DNA of 64,000 nucleotides from assembly GCF_900473935.1 (NCBI RefSeq), contig NZ_UCNN01000005.1, forward strand, positions 1 to 64,000, read 5' to 3'. Positions 22,429 through 31,426 of this stretch are shown here, piece by piece; position 1 is the stretch's first letter; the number at the start of each line of letters is the position of its first letter. The position numbers were made by a program, and so were the translations under genes. Under the pieces are notes generated by a model, which worked only from the letters and a program-made list of their open reading frames with translations, ran no database searches and was not told the origin of the DNA. This DNA is from Synechococcus sp. UW105 (GTDB taxonomy: Bacteria > Cyanobacteriota > Cyanobacteriia > PCC-6307 > Cyanobiaceae).

Positions 22429-23556
22429 TTATTTATGCCAACAATAAAAATTGATATAGTCAATATAACCTAGAACAATTCTGAGCACTTTTTTAGAGAC
22501 ATTTTCAGAATGATAATCAGAAACGGTGCCGATTCTTGATTGAATAGAAGAAGATTGGGATAAAACAACTGATATATTATGTAAAACGGAGTCTGGGTCT
22601 AAGGAGGAAAGATATAACGTACCTGAATCGATTCCTTCAGGCCTCTCATGTGCTGAACGGACTGTGATTGATTTCAGGTTGAGAAGAGAAGTTTCCTCTG
22701 AAATAGTTCCACTGTCGGATATTATTAGCTTAGCAGACTGCTGAAGTTGGATATAGTCGGTGAAACCAAATGGCTTTAAAAAACGAATTAATGGACTGAG
22801 TTCTAGATCAGTATTGCAAGAAAGAAGCTTTTTTTTAGTTCGTGGATGAGTAGAGACAATAACTGGGAGGTTGTATTTATAAGCGATCGAGTTAAGCGAA
22901 GATAACAACATAGCTAAATTAGAAGGTGAATCAATATTTTCCTCTCGGTGAAGACTAACAAGAAAGTAAGAATCAGAGGAAAGGGAAAGTTCGCGAAGTA
23001 TGTTTGAAGAATTAATTTTGTGCATATAAAAATCTAAGACTTCTTTCATGTGAGATCCTGTCTTAAATATAGTCTCAGGTCGAATACCCTCAGAAATCAA
23101 ATAACGCCTTGCATGTTCAGAAAGTACAAGATTTACATCAGAAAGATGGTCTACAACTTTACGATTGAGTTCCTCAGGAACGCGTTGGTCAAAAGAACGG
23201 TTGCCAGCCTCCATATGGAATACAGGTATTTTTCGACGTTTTGCTGGTATAATTGAAAGGCAGGAATTTGTATCTCCATAAAGGAGAATAGCATCTGGTT
23301 TAACTTGGTCCATAATATTATCGGCTTTAGCAATAATTAGGCCAATTGTCTCTGCTACAGAATCACCGACTGCGTCTAAATAATGATCGGGCTGACGAAG
23401 CTCCAAGTCATCGAAAAATATCTGATTAAGTTCGTAATCATAATTTTGACCTGTGTGAACTAAAGTGTGGTCAGTAAATTTGTCAAATTCAGAGATTACG
23501 CGGGAAAGCTTGATAATCTCAGGGCGTGTTCCTACGATAGTAAGTATTTTTTTCAT
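22429..23556 (-). CDS. UDP-HexNAc 2-epimerase, WecB/FnlC/WbvD family
   Basis: The 375-residue protein is a full-length non-hydrolysing 2-epimerase. It has GTRPEIIKLS at the N-terminus, HMEAGNRSFDQ in the middle, LHREEN, and DSGTISEE with RPEGIDSGT in the C-terminal nucleotide-binding half. In the FnlC/CapG/WbvD group this enzyme takes the last step, inverting C-2 of a UDP-2-acetamido-2,6-dideoxy-L-hexose. It is placed last of three consecutive biosynthesis genes and overlaps the upstream dehydratase gene by ATGA, implying coupled translation. A housekeeping WecB making UDP-ManNAc is the alternative, but the context argues against it. Confidence 0.88.
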   Translation of the reverse strand: MKKILTIVGTRPEIIKLSRVISEFDKFTDHTLVHTGQNYDYELNQIFFDDLELRQPDHYLDAVGDSVAETIGLIIAKADNIMDQVKPDAILLYGDTNSCLSIIPAKRRKIPVFHMEAGNRSFDQRVPEELNRKVVDHLSDVNLVLSEHARRYLISEGIRPETIFKTGSHMKEVLDFYMHKINSSNILRELSLSSDSYFLVSLHREENIDSPSNLAMLLSSLNSIAYKYNLPVIVSTHPRTKKKLLSCNTDLELSPLIRFLKPFGFTDYIQLQQSAKLIISDSGTISEETSLLNLKSITVRSAHERPEGIDSGTLYLSSLDPDSVLHNISVVLSQSSSIQSRIGTVSDYHSENVSKKVLRIVLGYIDYINFYCWHK

Positions 23557-24578
23557 GAAATAAGAGACCTAATGAATGGAAGAGATGATAGCAGGTCTAC
23601 AAGAGAGTCAATACCTAAGCGTGTTGTATTGTGAGAAGTGTAGTCAGATATTGGGTCTAACGATGAAGAACCATCGCTAAAATAAGAACTATAATTAAGA
23701 TCACGTGTATCAGGGGGAATTCGATAATAGCGACCAATATCTACCGACTTTGCCATCTCTTCTCTAGAGACTAGGGTTTCATAAAGCTTTTCACCATGGC
23801 GAGTTCCAATGACCTTAAGTGGAACATTTTTGTCAAAAATAATTTTCAATGCATTGGCAATATGTTCAACTGTAGCTGCTGGTGATTTTTGGACAAACAG
23901 ATCACCTTGGCCTCCATTGGCCATTGCATGGAGTACGAGATCTACAGAGTCATCAAGGGACATTAGAAATCTGGTCATTTTAGGGTCGGTAATGGTTAGA
24001 GGCTGACCATTGAGGATCTGGGAGGTAAATAATGGGATAACCGAACCTCTTGATGCCATCACATTTCCATATCGAGTTGAATTAAATATTGTTCTATCAG
24101 ATTGATGGTGACGGGAATGTGCAATGAGAATTTTTTCAGCCATAGCTTTAGATAGACCCATGGCATTAATAGGGTAAACTGCCTTATCTGTACTGAGTAG
24201 AACCATACTTTTAGCAACACCAACGGCAGAGACTGCTCTAAGTAAATTTTCAGTTCCAAGAATATTGGTTTGAACAGCTTGTGATGGAAAGAATTCACAA
24301 GAGGGAACTTGTTTCAAAGCTGCGGCATGAAAAATATAGTCGACACCCTTGACGGCATCGTACAAACTATCAAATGAACGAACATCACCAAGATAAAAAG
24401 ATACATTGCTAGTATTTATACTGTTGCGTAGATCATCTTGCTTTTTTTCATCTCTACTAAAAATTCTAATTTCGGAAGCATCATAATCATTAACTAATCT
24501 ATTCAATAATGTACTACCAAAAGATCCCGTGCCACCAGTAATCAAAAAGACTGAATTAGAAAATTGCTTTGTGTCCAT
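23553..24578 (-). CDS. UDP-GlcNAc 4,6-dehydratase/5-epimerase, CapE/FnlA/WbvB type
   Basis: The 341-residue SDR has the nucleotide-binding motif LITGGTGSFG at residues 12-21 and STDKAVYP around 129-136. Position 140 is Met with Lys144, giving M-x-x-x-K where most SDRs have Y-x-x-x-K; this substitution is described for the CapE group and separates it from PseB-type dehydratases. It should open the pathway from UDP-GlcNAc to UDP-2-acetamido-2,6-dideoxy-L-sugars by forming 4-keto intermediates. I chose the ATG at 24578; an ATG at 24596 adds six residues and increases the overlap with the upstream gene from 23 to 41 bases. Confidence 0.87.
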   Translation of the reverse strand: MDTKQFSNSVFLITGGTGSFGSTLLNRLVNDYDASEIRIFSRDEKKQDDLRNSINTSNVSFYLGDVRSFDSLYDAVKGVDYIFHAAALKQVPSCEFFPSQAVQTNILGTENLLRAVSAVGVAKSMVLLSTDKAVYPINAMGLSKAMAEKILIAHSRHHQSDRTIFNSTRYGNVMASRGSVIPLFTSQILNGQPLTITDPKMTRFLMSLDDSVDLVLHAMANGGQGDLFVQKSPAATVEHIANALKIIFDKNVPLKVIGTRHGEKLYETLVSREEMAKSVDIGRYYRIPPDTRDLNYSSYFSDGSSSLDPISDYTSHNTTRLGIDSLVDLLSSLPFIRSLIS

Positions 24579-25431
24579 CGTCGTTATGGTGAGCATGCAT
24601 GGCTTTAATCATGTTTAGCCAAGTAGGAGGATTGTAGCACAACAAACTTTGCAATCGCTTGGAGTTTAGACTCCTGTCGATAGAAACGGACGAGTCGGGC
24701 AGAATACAAATGTCTCGATTGTAAACGTTTTTGACTATATCTAATAGAGTGAATTTATCAATTTTTGGTCCGGCGAGATTTAACAGACCTGAGACACGTG
24801 ATTTAGAGAGGAGATAAGTGTGCAAGAATTGAGAAAGTTCTAAGGTAGTAAGCCCGGAAAAAAAAGCATTTTTAAAACCATTACATTTGTCTTGTCTCAA
24901 GAACCATTCCAGCAAGCCATAAGAGGTAGAAAGCTCATGTCCGACTGTTGAGGTACGCAGGGTGAGCACATTGGGAATGTTGGATACTTCGCCTAAGTGC
25001 TTACTTTTACCATAGACATCTAACGCATCAGGAGAATCAAGCTCAGAATAATCACCACGTGATCCTGCGAAGACACAATCAGAAGAAATATGTATAAGAT
25101 GAAAGCCAAATTCTATAGAGTTATTGGCAAGAAAATGTGGTAAATATGAATTAACTGGGCAAGCGTATTCAGTAAGACTGGAGTTTGGTAAATGCTTAGT
25201 TAATCCGGCACAGTTAATAACAACGTCAAAGGAATTGAATTTAAGATAGTCTCGCAGCTGATTAAAGTTAGTAGCATCAAGTTGAGCAGACCTGATTCGA
25301 TCAGGTAGCCGCCGAGCAAGAATATCTGGTTTTCTGCAGATTGTGTGAAGATCGTAAATATTATGGTCAGCAAAAAAAGATAATATTGTAGATCCGATAA
25401 GTCCGGAGCCACCCAGAATGAGAGTTTTCAT
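24556..25431 (-). CDS. RmlD-type 4-keto sugar reductase, WbvR-like
   Basis: The 291-residue extended SDR has GGSGLIGS at residues 7-14, an SSDCVFAG segment near 116-123 and the catalytic pair Tyr140/Lys144 (YGKSK), as in dTDP-4-dehydrorhamnose reductases. It ends where RmlD ends and has no C-terminal cupin domain, unlike CapF/FnlB. Between a CapE-type dehydratase and a 2-epimerase this matches the WbvB-WbvR-WbvD set of Vibrio cholerae O37, which makes UDP-L-RhaNAc and then UDP-L-QuiNAc. The substrate is inferred from that context. It overlaps the upstream glycosyltransferase by ATGA. Confidence 0.78.
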   Translation of the reverse strand: MKTLILGGSGLIGSTILSFFADHNIYDLHTICRKPDILARRLPDRIRSAQLDATNFNQLRDYLKFNSFDVVINCAGLTKHLPNSSLTEYACPVNSYLPHFLANNSIEFGFHLIHISSDCVFAGSRGDYSELDSPDALDVYGKSKHLGEVSNIPNVLTLRTSTVGHELSTSYGLLEWFLRQDKCNGFKNAFFSGLTTLELSQFLHTYLLSKSRVSGLLNLAGPKIDKFTLLDIVKNVYNRDICILPDSSVSIDRSLNSKRLQSLLCYNPPTWLNMIKAMHAHHNDDGHKAIF

Positions 25432-26504
25432 GGGTGAAAAAGAGTTGAAATAAAATCTGAGGTATCCATAATAAAAGGAGGTGAAGGTTTATGCTTAAGA
25501 AAGCGCATTACACAGTGAGCAATAGAGAGTGGGGAGCATGAATTAAAGGTGTCAAAGGGAATTGAGACATCATAGACGTAGTCAAGATCAGAGGAAAGGA
25601 TGGGTAGCTTTTCCAAACTTGACTCTGCTAAGGGCATGCCGAAAGACTCTGTAGTAGATGGATATATAAGAGCATCAGAAAGCTGCATATAACATAGTAC
25701 GTCGGATCTTGAAATAGACCCTAAATTGACAATATTTAAATCAGAGGATGAAGATGTATCGGATATTTGCTTGAATAATTTTGGGTAGTCAATTCGTGAA
25801 ACAGTTAAATATAGGCAGGGGTTAAGGCCATAACTGGATAAAATTTTCCACGCAATAAGGAGATTAAGATGATTCTTATGATACTCACCAGAAGCAGGGT
25901 AGAAAAAAGAAAAACTATGACTTTTGGTTTTTGATGGAACCAAGTTTAAAGATTCGGAATTAGATTGAGAAACATGCATATATGGAATAAAAGGTCGGAG
26001 ATGGACTGGATTGAAGAATCTAGGATACGCTTTCTTGAAAATATTAAACATCGTCTTTGATTGGACAAAGACTTGATCAGCATTTCGCAAAAAGAAAGCG
26101 AAGTGGATTCGTTCATATAACAACCTAGGAATAATTTTTAAGCGGCTGCTGAATAATTTGAGCAGCGAACAAACAAGCAATGAATTATGAAGATACAGTA
26201 TTGTTTTACAGTCAAGCTTTAATATCGGCGGTAGATTTCCAAAACACAAACATACATCATAATAGCGAGAGATTCTATAAATACTATAATAGGAGAAAAT
26301 ACGATTAGGGAGTGAAGGATTGATTGGGTAAAAAACTATTTTTGAAGTAAGGCTAGCAGGGGGAATATAACGATTGTCGCATACAACCAGAATTCTAGAA
26401 ATACAGCTATTTACATCTAGAGAGGTCAAAAGGGAACCCAGTAAGATATTAGCGCCGCCTGAATGGATGTTATTGGCAAACAATAGAAGAGAGTGGTTAC
26501 TCAT
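25428..26504 (-). CDS. Glycosyltransferase, GT4 family
   Basis: The 358-residue protein starts with a strand-loop NNIHSGGANILL typical of GT4 acceptor domains. It carries STTESFGMPLAESSLEKLP in the C-terminal half, the E-x7-E donor-binding motif of retaining GT-B enzymes. A soluble or membrane-associated cytoplasmic enzyme adding one sugar to the lipid-linked repeat unit is expected. Its gene overlaps the downstream RmlD-type reductase by ATGA and follows the polymerase gene after 13 bases. The sugar transferred cannot be read from sequence. Confidence 0.85.
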   Translation of the reverse strand: MSNHSLLLFANNIHSGGANILLGSLLTSLDVNSCISRILVVCDNRYIPPASLTSKIVFYPINPSLPNRIFSYYSIYRISRYYDVCLCFGNLPPILKLDCKTILYLHNSLLVCSLLKLFSSRLKIIPRLLYERIHFAFFLRNADQVFVQSKTMFNIFKKAYPRFFNPVHLRPFIPYMHVSQSNSESLNLVPSKTKSHSFSFFYPASGEYHKNHLNLLIAWKILSSYGLNPCLYLTVSRIDYPKLFKQISDTSSSSDLNIVNLGSISRSDVLCYMQLSDALIYPSTTESFGMPLAESSLEKLPILSSDLDYVYDVSIPFDTFNSCSPLSIAHCVMRFLKHKPSPPFIMDTSDFISTLFHP

Positions 26505-26517
26505 AGAGAATATGATG

Positions 26518-27609
26518 CTAGGAAAGAAGAAATATGGAATGATAAGGGAAATATTTTAAATGCTCATTACTATAAACTATATTAAAAGAGAGCATGGCAG
26601 GAAGAAAAACGAATAGAGCAAAAGAAAATTTGGTTTTTAGTGAAGAGGACCTCGCTAGGGCAAAGAGAAGCAGCAGAAAGACAACAAGTGAGGTACCTCT
26701 GGTTGCTAGAATTTGGTAACCAAACAAAATGGAGAATCCATACATCAAAACAATAAGAATAGAAGCAATTATATAGAATTTTTTTTCGTGGTAAAAGGGT
26801 GCACAACAAACCAAGAGTGAAATAATAAGTCTTTCGGCGAAACCAAAGAAACTAGCGCCAAAACTTAATGATTGATAAGTCGCAATGGAAGTAGAAAAGC
26901 GTGCATAAAATACGACAAATACTAGAAATAGTATAAAAAGAACTGGGATTATGTATGGAATAGAATGCATCAATCGATATGCCCTTAAACGTAGGGCAGA
27001 ATAAAACAACAATATAGATGCAGATTTCTTAGTAAGGAGCTTGTTGAATAATGAAAGGCTGATATAGAAGAATAATGCGAAGCAAAAGGAGGGAATGTGG
27101 GCAAAAAATGCTGCAAATAATATGACATATCTAAAATCTGCAATGAACTTTGAAGGTTCTCGGAAACCTAAGGCAGAGCACCAAGAAACTTGAGTTGTTA
27201 AAAACAACAGGAGTAAGGTAAGTGATAAGGCTTCTTTTAGAAGACCGAACGATGGAACATATAGAATAAGGAAATAGAGTGAAGAAAAGAGAAGTGGAAA
27301 ATAATGACGTGTGGAAATATAAAATATCAGCAGCGAAATTAAGAACAGGTAAAGAACCCTGTAAGATAAACAGTCGAGAAGAGAAAGATTTACCATATAA
27401 CTTCCCAACGAATACAAGGAGCCCCAATCCGCAAGAACAAGATTATTAGAACATATTAATTGATAAGATTCAAAATCACTGCCTAGAAAGATAGAGGAGC
27501 CATAAACGAAGAAGAAAACAAGACTTGTGAGTATATTGAGATAATGAGAACGTGGGTAAAATATACTAAGTCCGCACAAAGTCCAGGCAAAAGAGTAAGG
27601 TAAAAGCAT
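26518..27609 (-). CDS. EpsG/Wzy-like polysaccharide polymerase
   Basis: The 363-residue protein is hydrophobic nearly throughout, with about ten probable membrane segments and a short N-terminal stretch containing GSDFESYQ. Patterns of this sort (an early Asp-x-x-x-Tyr motif after two segments, a large loop, clustered Arg) are seen in EpsG-family polymerases. It lies among glycosyltransferases, where a repeat-unit polymerase is expected, and no other candidate polymerase is present in the island. These families are poorly conserved, so the assignment rests on topology and context. Confidence 0.65.
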   Translation of the reverse strand: MLLPYSFAWTLCGLSIFYPRSHYLNILTSLVFFFVYGSSIFLGSDFESYQLICSNNLVLADWGSLYSLGSYMVNLSLLDCLSYRVLYLFLISLLIFYISTRHYFPLLFSSLYFLILYVPSFGLLKEALSLTLLLLFLTTQVSWCSALGFREPSKFIADFRYVILFAAFFAHIPSFCFALFFYISLSLFNKLLTKKSASILLFYSALRLRAYRLMHSIPYIIPVLFILFLVFVVFYARFSTSIATYQSLSFGASFFGFAERLIISLLVCCAPFYHEKKFYIIASILIVLMYGFSILFGYQILATRGTSLVVFLLLLFALARSSSLKTKFSFALFVFLPAMLSFNIVYSNEHLKYFPYHSIFLLS

Positions 27610-27815
27610 AACAAGGATGAATAAAACAATGGTTCAATTTCAAAATCTTGATGTAGAGAAACCTAAAAGATTAGATATCGATGAGGGGCTGCATTAATCT
27701 AGGAAAGAGGATTTTTGTCTTGAAGTAGGTAGCAAAAGAGGTGGAAAGCAGTACTTGGTGAATGCTACAAGCAAAAGACTATGATGACGTAATTCTGACA
27801 AGCAGCTCATTAATA

Positions 27816-28985
27816 TCATACAAATGACAAGTTTGACAACTCAGATATCGCGTCGTCAAGTGGAAAATGATGATTACCGATGAACAAACCATAGTTGTGG
27901 ATATGGTCGGCATTAGGTAATGCTGTTGGAACCTCGGCATGAAAATACTTCATGACATCATTCCTTGTAAAATTTCCAGCAACTATAGGACGACATTCGA
28001 ATCCAAGTAGATTTAGTTTATCTAGCAAGTCCTTTCTTCTAACCGTTGAACCAGGACGGATAGTGAGGCTAAAGCCAAACCAACTACTCTGACCTATTTC
28101 TTTTTGTATTAATAAATCTGGATGACTTTGGAGTTTACGTTGAAACTTAATTCCATTTTCACGACGTTCCAGTACAATCTTTGGAAGCTTTTTCAATTGT
28201 TCCAGACCAATCGCACCAGATAACTCTAGTGGGCGGAGGTTATATCCAGGAAGTATGAATCTGAAAGATTCCATAAAGGGATCCTGATCATTTATTTGGC
28301 ATAATTGATTATGACGGGGTAAATTACGTGTCCATCCATGGGCTCTGAGGCATTTCATTATGTGATATAGCTCCTCATCATCGGTGACGGTAAGTCCACC
28401 CTCCATTGTCGAAATGTGATGGGAGAAGAATGAACTAAATGATCCCATTATACCAAAACTGCCTGCTTTTTGATTCTTATATGTTGCCCCAAGGGATTCG
28501 CAATTATCTTCAATAAGGATGGCTCCAACATTGGAGGCTATTGATTCAATAACCGAAAAATTATTTGGATTTCCTAAAAGATTTACGCACATAATTAAAC
28601 GTGTGTTCTCTGAAACAGCATTTGCTAGTTGGTCAAGATCATAGTTTAATGTTTCCAAATCAATATCAACAAATTTAAGCTTAAGCCCATATTGTAGCAA
28701 TGGGGTGTAGGTAGTACTCCATGAAACAGCAGGTACAATGACTTCATCACCTTGCTTTAGTGGATTCTCGTTTGTAAAAAATAATGCTGCCACCATCAAC
28801 AGATTCGCTGAGGAGCCAGAATTACTCATGACACAATATTTACTACCTATATATTGTGCAAATGACTTTTCAAACTGCTCAACATGATTGCCCATTGTGA
28901 ACATGCGAGAATCAATAACACGCTTCATTGCATTGATCTCATCTGAATCCCAAGTCGAGAGTGCCAAGGGGAATTTGAAGGTCAT
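27816..28985 (-). CDS. colD: ColD-like GDP-4-keto-6-deoxymannose 3-dehydratase
   Basis: The 389-residue protein is a DegT-fold PLP enzyme. SNSGSSANL and LLGNP lie in the cofactor region and EDNCESLGA at 160-168 binds the ring. The usual PLP lysine is replaced: the segment at 185-197 reads SFFSHHISTMEGG, placing His189 at the catalytic position. E. coli ColD has His188 there and removes the C-3 hydroxyl using PMP and glutamate. Length also matches ColD (388 aa). RfbH, which shares the His, is longer and has a C-terminal Fe-S cysteine set that is absent here. The product would be GDP-4-keto-3,6-dideoxymannose. The gene overlaps the upstream epimerase-reductase by ATGA, and Gmd is encoded at the same island's far end. 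Confidence 0.8.
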   Translation of the reverse strand: MTFKFPLALSTWDSDEINAMKRVIDSRMFTMGNHVEQFEKSFAQYIGSKYCVMSNSGSSANLLMVAALFFTNENPLKQGDEVIVPAVSWSTTYTPLLQYGLKLKFVDIDLETLNYDLDQLANAVSENTRLIMCVNLLGNPNNFSVIESIASNVGAILIEDNCESLGATYKNQKAGSFGIMGSFSSFFSHHISTMEGGLTVTDDEELYHIMKCLRAHGWTRNLPRHNQLCQINDQDPFMESFRFILPGYNLRPLELSGAIGLEQLKKLPKIVLERRENGIKFQRKLQSHPDLLIQKEIGQSSWFGFSLTIRPGSTVRRKDLLDKLNLLGFECRPIVAGNFTRNDVMKYFHAEVPTALPNADHIHNYGLFIGNHHFPLDDAISELSNLSFV

Positions 28986-29902
28986 CCGTTAATGGTGGAA
29001 AGGAAGTATTCGTAAGTTAATTTTATACCATCATTTAAACTAAACATGGGACGCCAGCCCCAGGCAATCTGTTTATTGGTTGAAACTTTTTTTCTCCTCA
29101 TGCCTACTGGCATGTCAGTATTATGAACAAAGAAACCATCAAAGCCGATTATCTCCGCAGCTACTTCATAGTAATGGTTGATCGTGAAATCCTCACTTAA
29201 GCCTATGTTCATCAAAGGTGGTAATGAGTCATATCGATCAATACATTCAAATATACAATTGGCCAAATCTGTCGCATACATAAATTCTCTCTTGGCGAGT
29301 CCATCACCCCATATCTCAATATTTTGAACGCCAGATTGGACTGCTTTATGTATTTTATATATTATTGCTGGAATAAGATGCGACTTAGGAGGGAGGAAAG
29401 AATCATATCTACCATATATGTTGCAAGGGATAATCGTTTTGTACTGATAATTGGGATCCCTAGATATATATTGACAGAGACGTTGGCACATTATTTTGGC
29501 CAGGGCATATCCTTCATTGGTAGGCTCAAGTTCACCAGCGAGTATCATATCTTCAGTAAGTGGATCTTGACGACCTTTTGGATACATACACGAACTGCCT
29601 ATATTTAGGAATCTATTAATGCCCAATGAGTGTGAAGCAAGGATAATATTCTTGCCTATATCAATATTTTGAACCAAAAAGTCTACGGGAGAGGCTATAT
29701 TAGCCTGAATACCGCCAACTCGACCTGCGGCATGAACAACAATATCAGGTTTGCAATCGGAAATATATTTAAGTACTGATGAGTATTGAGTTAGGTCTAA
29801 GTCTGTTCGTCTTGGTGCAAGGATTTCGTGGGAATGATTACCACTAATTTCGAGTATGTTTGAACCGACAAGCCCACTGCCACCAGTCAAAAGGATTCGC
29901 AT
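28982..29902 (-). CDS. ColC/GDP-fucose-synthase-like epimerase-reductase
   Basis: The 306-residue SDR has GGSGLVGS at residues 7-14, SSCMYPK with Cys105, the catalytic pair Tyr132/Lys136 in GYALAK, and His175 in KSHLIPA. Cys and His at these places do the epimerisation in GDP-L-fucose synthase (Cys109/His179 in E. coli). ColC is a close relative that epimerises C-5 and reduces C-4 to finish GDP-L-colitose. The direct ATGA overlap with the ColD-like gene favours ColC. Plain GDP-L-fucose synthase is the alternative, since the two cannot be separated safely by eye. Confidence 0.78.
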   Translation of the reverse strand: MRILLTGGSGLVGSNILEISGNHSHEILAPRRTDLDLTQYSSVLKYISDCKPDIVVHAAGRVGGIQANIASPVDFLVQNIDIGKNIILASHSLGINRFLNIGSSCMYPKGRQDPLTEDMILAGELEPTNEGYALAKIMCQRLCQYISRDPNYQYKTIIPCNIYGRYDSFLPPKSHLIPAIIYKIHKAVQSGVQNIEIWGDGLAKREFMYATDLANCIFECIDRYDSLPPLMNIGLSEDFTINHYYEVAAEIIGFDGFFVHNTDMPVGMRRKKVSTNKQIAWGWRPMFSLNDGIKLTYEYFLSTING

Positions 29903-30395
29903 GACTAAAGATATTTTTTAATATAAAATGAAACGAAATGAGCAAGGCTGATTAAAAGCATTTTTAATTACAGGTATATAGTCAAATTTTTGGCGCATCG
30001 TTGAAACGTAACTAATACCATAATACACTATTAGCTATATAGAAGACTGCTTCTCTGGAGAAGCTAGGTGAGGATGCTGTAGCGACACAACCAATGATGT
30101 GTAGTGCTATTGGAAAACAGCAAGAAAGATGTGACATGCTCATTCTATTTCTTCTAGTGAGAAAGTTTTAGAGTGTTAGGTAGAATCAGGAGTTAGTAAA
30201 AAATTATTGAGATTGATTAGATATAAGGGGTAGGGGGGCAAGAGTTCAAGAGGGTGTTGGATTATAGTTACTTGTAAACTTATCTAATAAGTATTCGCTA
30301 TATTGAGCAGCAGTGTAGGGATAATAAGGATTTAGCAGCAATATTTAGAGTGCAAGGTTCTTGCCTTAAGATAAAATGAAGTTAGTTTTTAGGGA
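29903..30395. other. Long AT-rich intergenic region inside the island
   Basis: These 493 bases lie between two minus-strand genes and contain no reading frame I can support. There is a short perfect inverted repeat at 30049-30064 (GCTTCTC/GAGAAGC) and a poly-G run near 30230. The promoter for the ColC/ColD operon should be here, but no convincing -35/-10 pair was found. It may mark a join between separately acquired gene modules. Confidence 0.45.
30049..30064. repeat. Perfect inverted repeat, 7-bp arms
   Basis: GCTTCTC and GAGAAGC are separated by two bases. Neither strand has a T-run afterwards, so it does not look like an intrinsic terminator. It may be chance or a small regulatory palindrome. 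Confidence 0.3.
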
Positions 30396-31331
30396 CTAAG
30401 GGCAATCGATAGAGATAATATTATCTAATTCATCTAGTAATCCACGACTACAATTGTACAATGTGCCACCCGAGGAGATGTGCAATGATGCAAGATACTC
30501 AAAGTCAGCTTTGATCGAATCACGATCAGCCATGAAGATTGATGCTTCAGTTTTTTTAATTAAAGGAAATTCAGGCAAGTAACGGATAGCTTGATTGATA
30601 AGAATTGTCAAAATATTCCTTGATGAGGTACGCAAAATAGCTTTGGATTTCGAAAATATATTGTCGTGATTGTAATAAGGTCCGCAAGAGCCATAAAGAT
30701 GCACGGAATTGTCGGATAGATCCTTGTAAATATACTCTTTCTGATAGGAAGGAATTTCTACGCCAATAATAGTAATGGGGTTACACCCCATAAGGATTGC
30801 GAGGGCTAATGCATGCAGAGAGACTGTAGCGCCGGTTGAATAGGTGTTTCTGTAGCCATATGTCTTGGAGAGTAATGATTGAAGTGAGTTTTGAATACCA
30901 AGCAAAGCTCGTGCCTTCTCTATAGATTCTAATGATTTATTCCTCGGGCAAGATAATGAATTCTCTAGATGATGGTTATAGTAAATAAGGTTTCCATCAA
31001 AGTAGGAATAAGAAATTAGTAATTTACGAGAAATTGATCTAGGTGCTTGAAAGGCAAACGTCGACAAACCGACAAATACCTTTTTAGGTGAAATAGCCCT
31101 TATTGCAGCAGCGTGTTCAGTCAACCATGGTCGAATCCAATGTGGATTAGCAAATACCCAGTAATCTGTCTTGAAGTAGTTTTGGGCTCTTAAGGGAGTA
31201 TCGCCAACAGAAAATATAACTCCATTAAATGTGCTATATGAATAATTAGCCCACGAAGGTGCGCCTCCAACAATTAAAGCAGGCTCACCAGAATGGGCAC
31301 CGATAAAAGAATCTAATGTTGGATTGTCCAT
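30396..31331 (-). CDS. DUF115/GT42-like protein, possible nonulosonate transferase
   Basis: The 311-residue protein opens with ALIVGGAPSW, a nucleotide-site loop like the GNGPS motif of DUF115 (motility accessory factor) and GT42 sialyltransferase proteins. It has STGATVSLHALALAILMG in the middle, ITIIGVE after it, and LYNCSRGL near the end, all in the order seen in those families. Members transfer sialic-acid-like sugars from CMP donors to glycans or flagellin. The gene lies just downstream of the NeuB/CMP-synthetase genes, which would supply such a donor. The call is by motif and context; no alignment was possible. Confidence 0.5.
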   Translation of the reverse strand: MDNPTLDSFIGAHSGEPALIVGGAPSWANYSYSTFNGVIFSVGDTPLRAQNYFKTDYWVFANPHWIRPWLTEHAAAIRAISPKKVFVGLSTFAFQAPRSISRKLLISYSYFDGNLIYYNHHLENSLSCPRNKSLESIEKARALLGIQNSLQSLLSKTYGYRNTYSTGATVSLHALALAILMGCNPITIIGVEIPSYQKEYIYKDLSDNSVHLYGSCGPYYNHDNIFSKSKAILRTSSRNILTILINQAIRYLPEFPLIKKTEASIFMADRDSIKADFEYLASLHISSGGTLYNCSRGLLDELDNIISIDCP

Positions 31332-31426
31332 AATAGATAAATAATTTTATAATTAAGATAATCGAAAAGAGTAAAAGAAGATGGAATGTTCCTAAGGATC
31401 TAGATGAGATAACGTATAGACACTAG

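Noticed and set aside
23553-24578. PseB of the pseudaminic acid pathway
   Set aside because: The active site has Met140-x3-Lys144, as in CapE/FnlA; neighbours are a reductase and 2-epimerase, not PseC or PseH.
27816-28985. RfbH-type CDP-sugar 3-dehydratase or a plain DegT aminotransferase
   Set aside because: The lysine is replaced by His, excluding an ordinary aminotransferase; RfbH is longer and has a Fe-S cysteine set that is not seen here.
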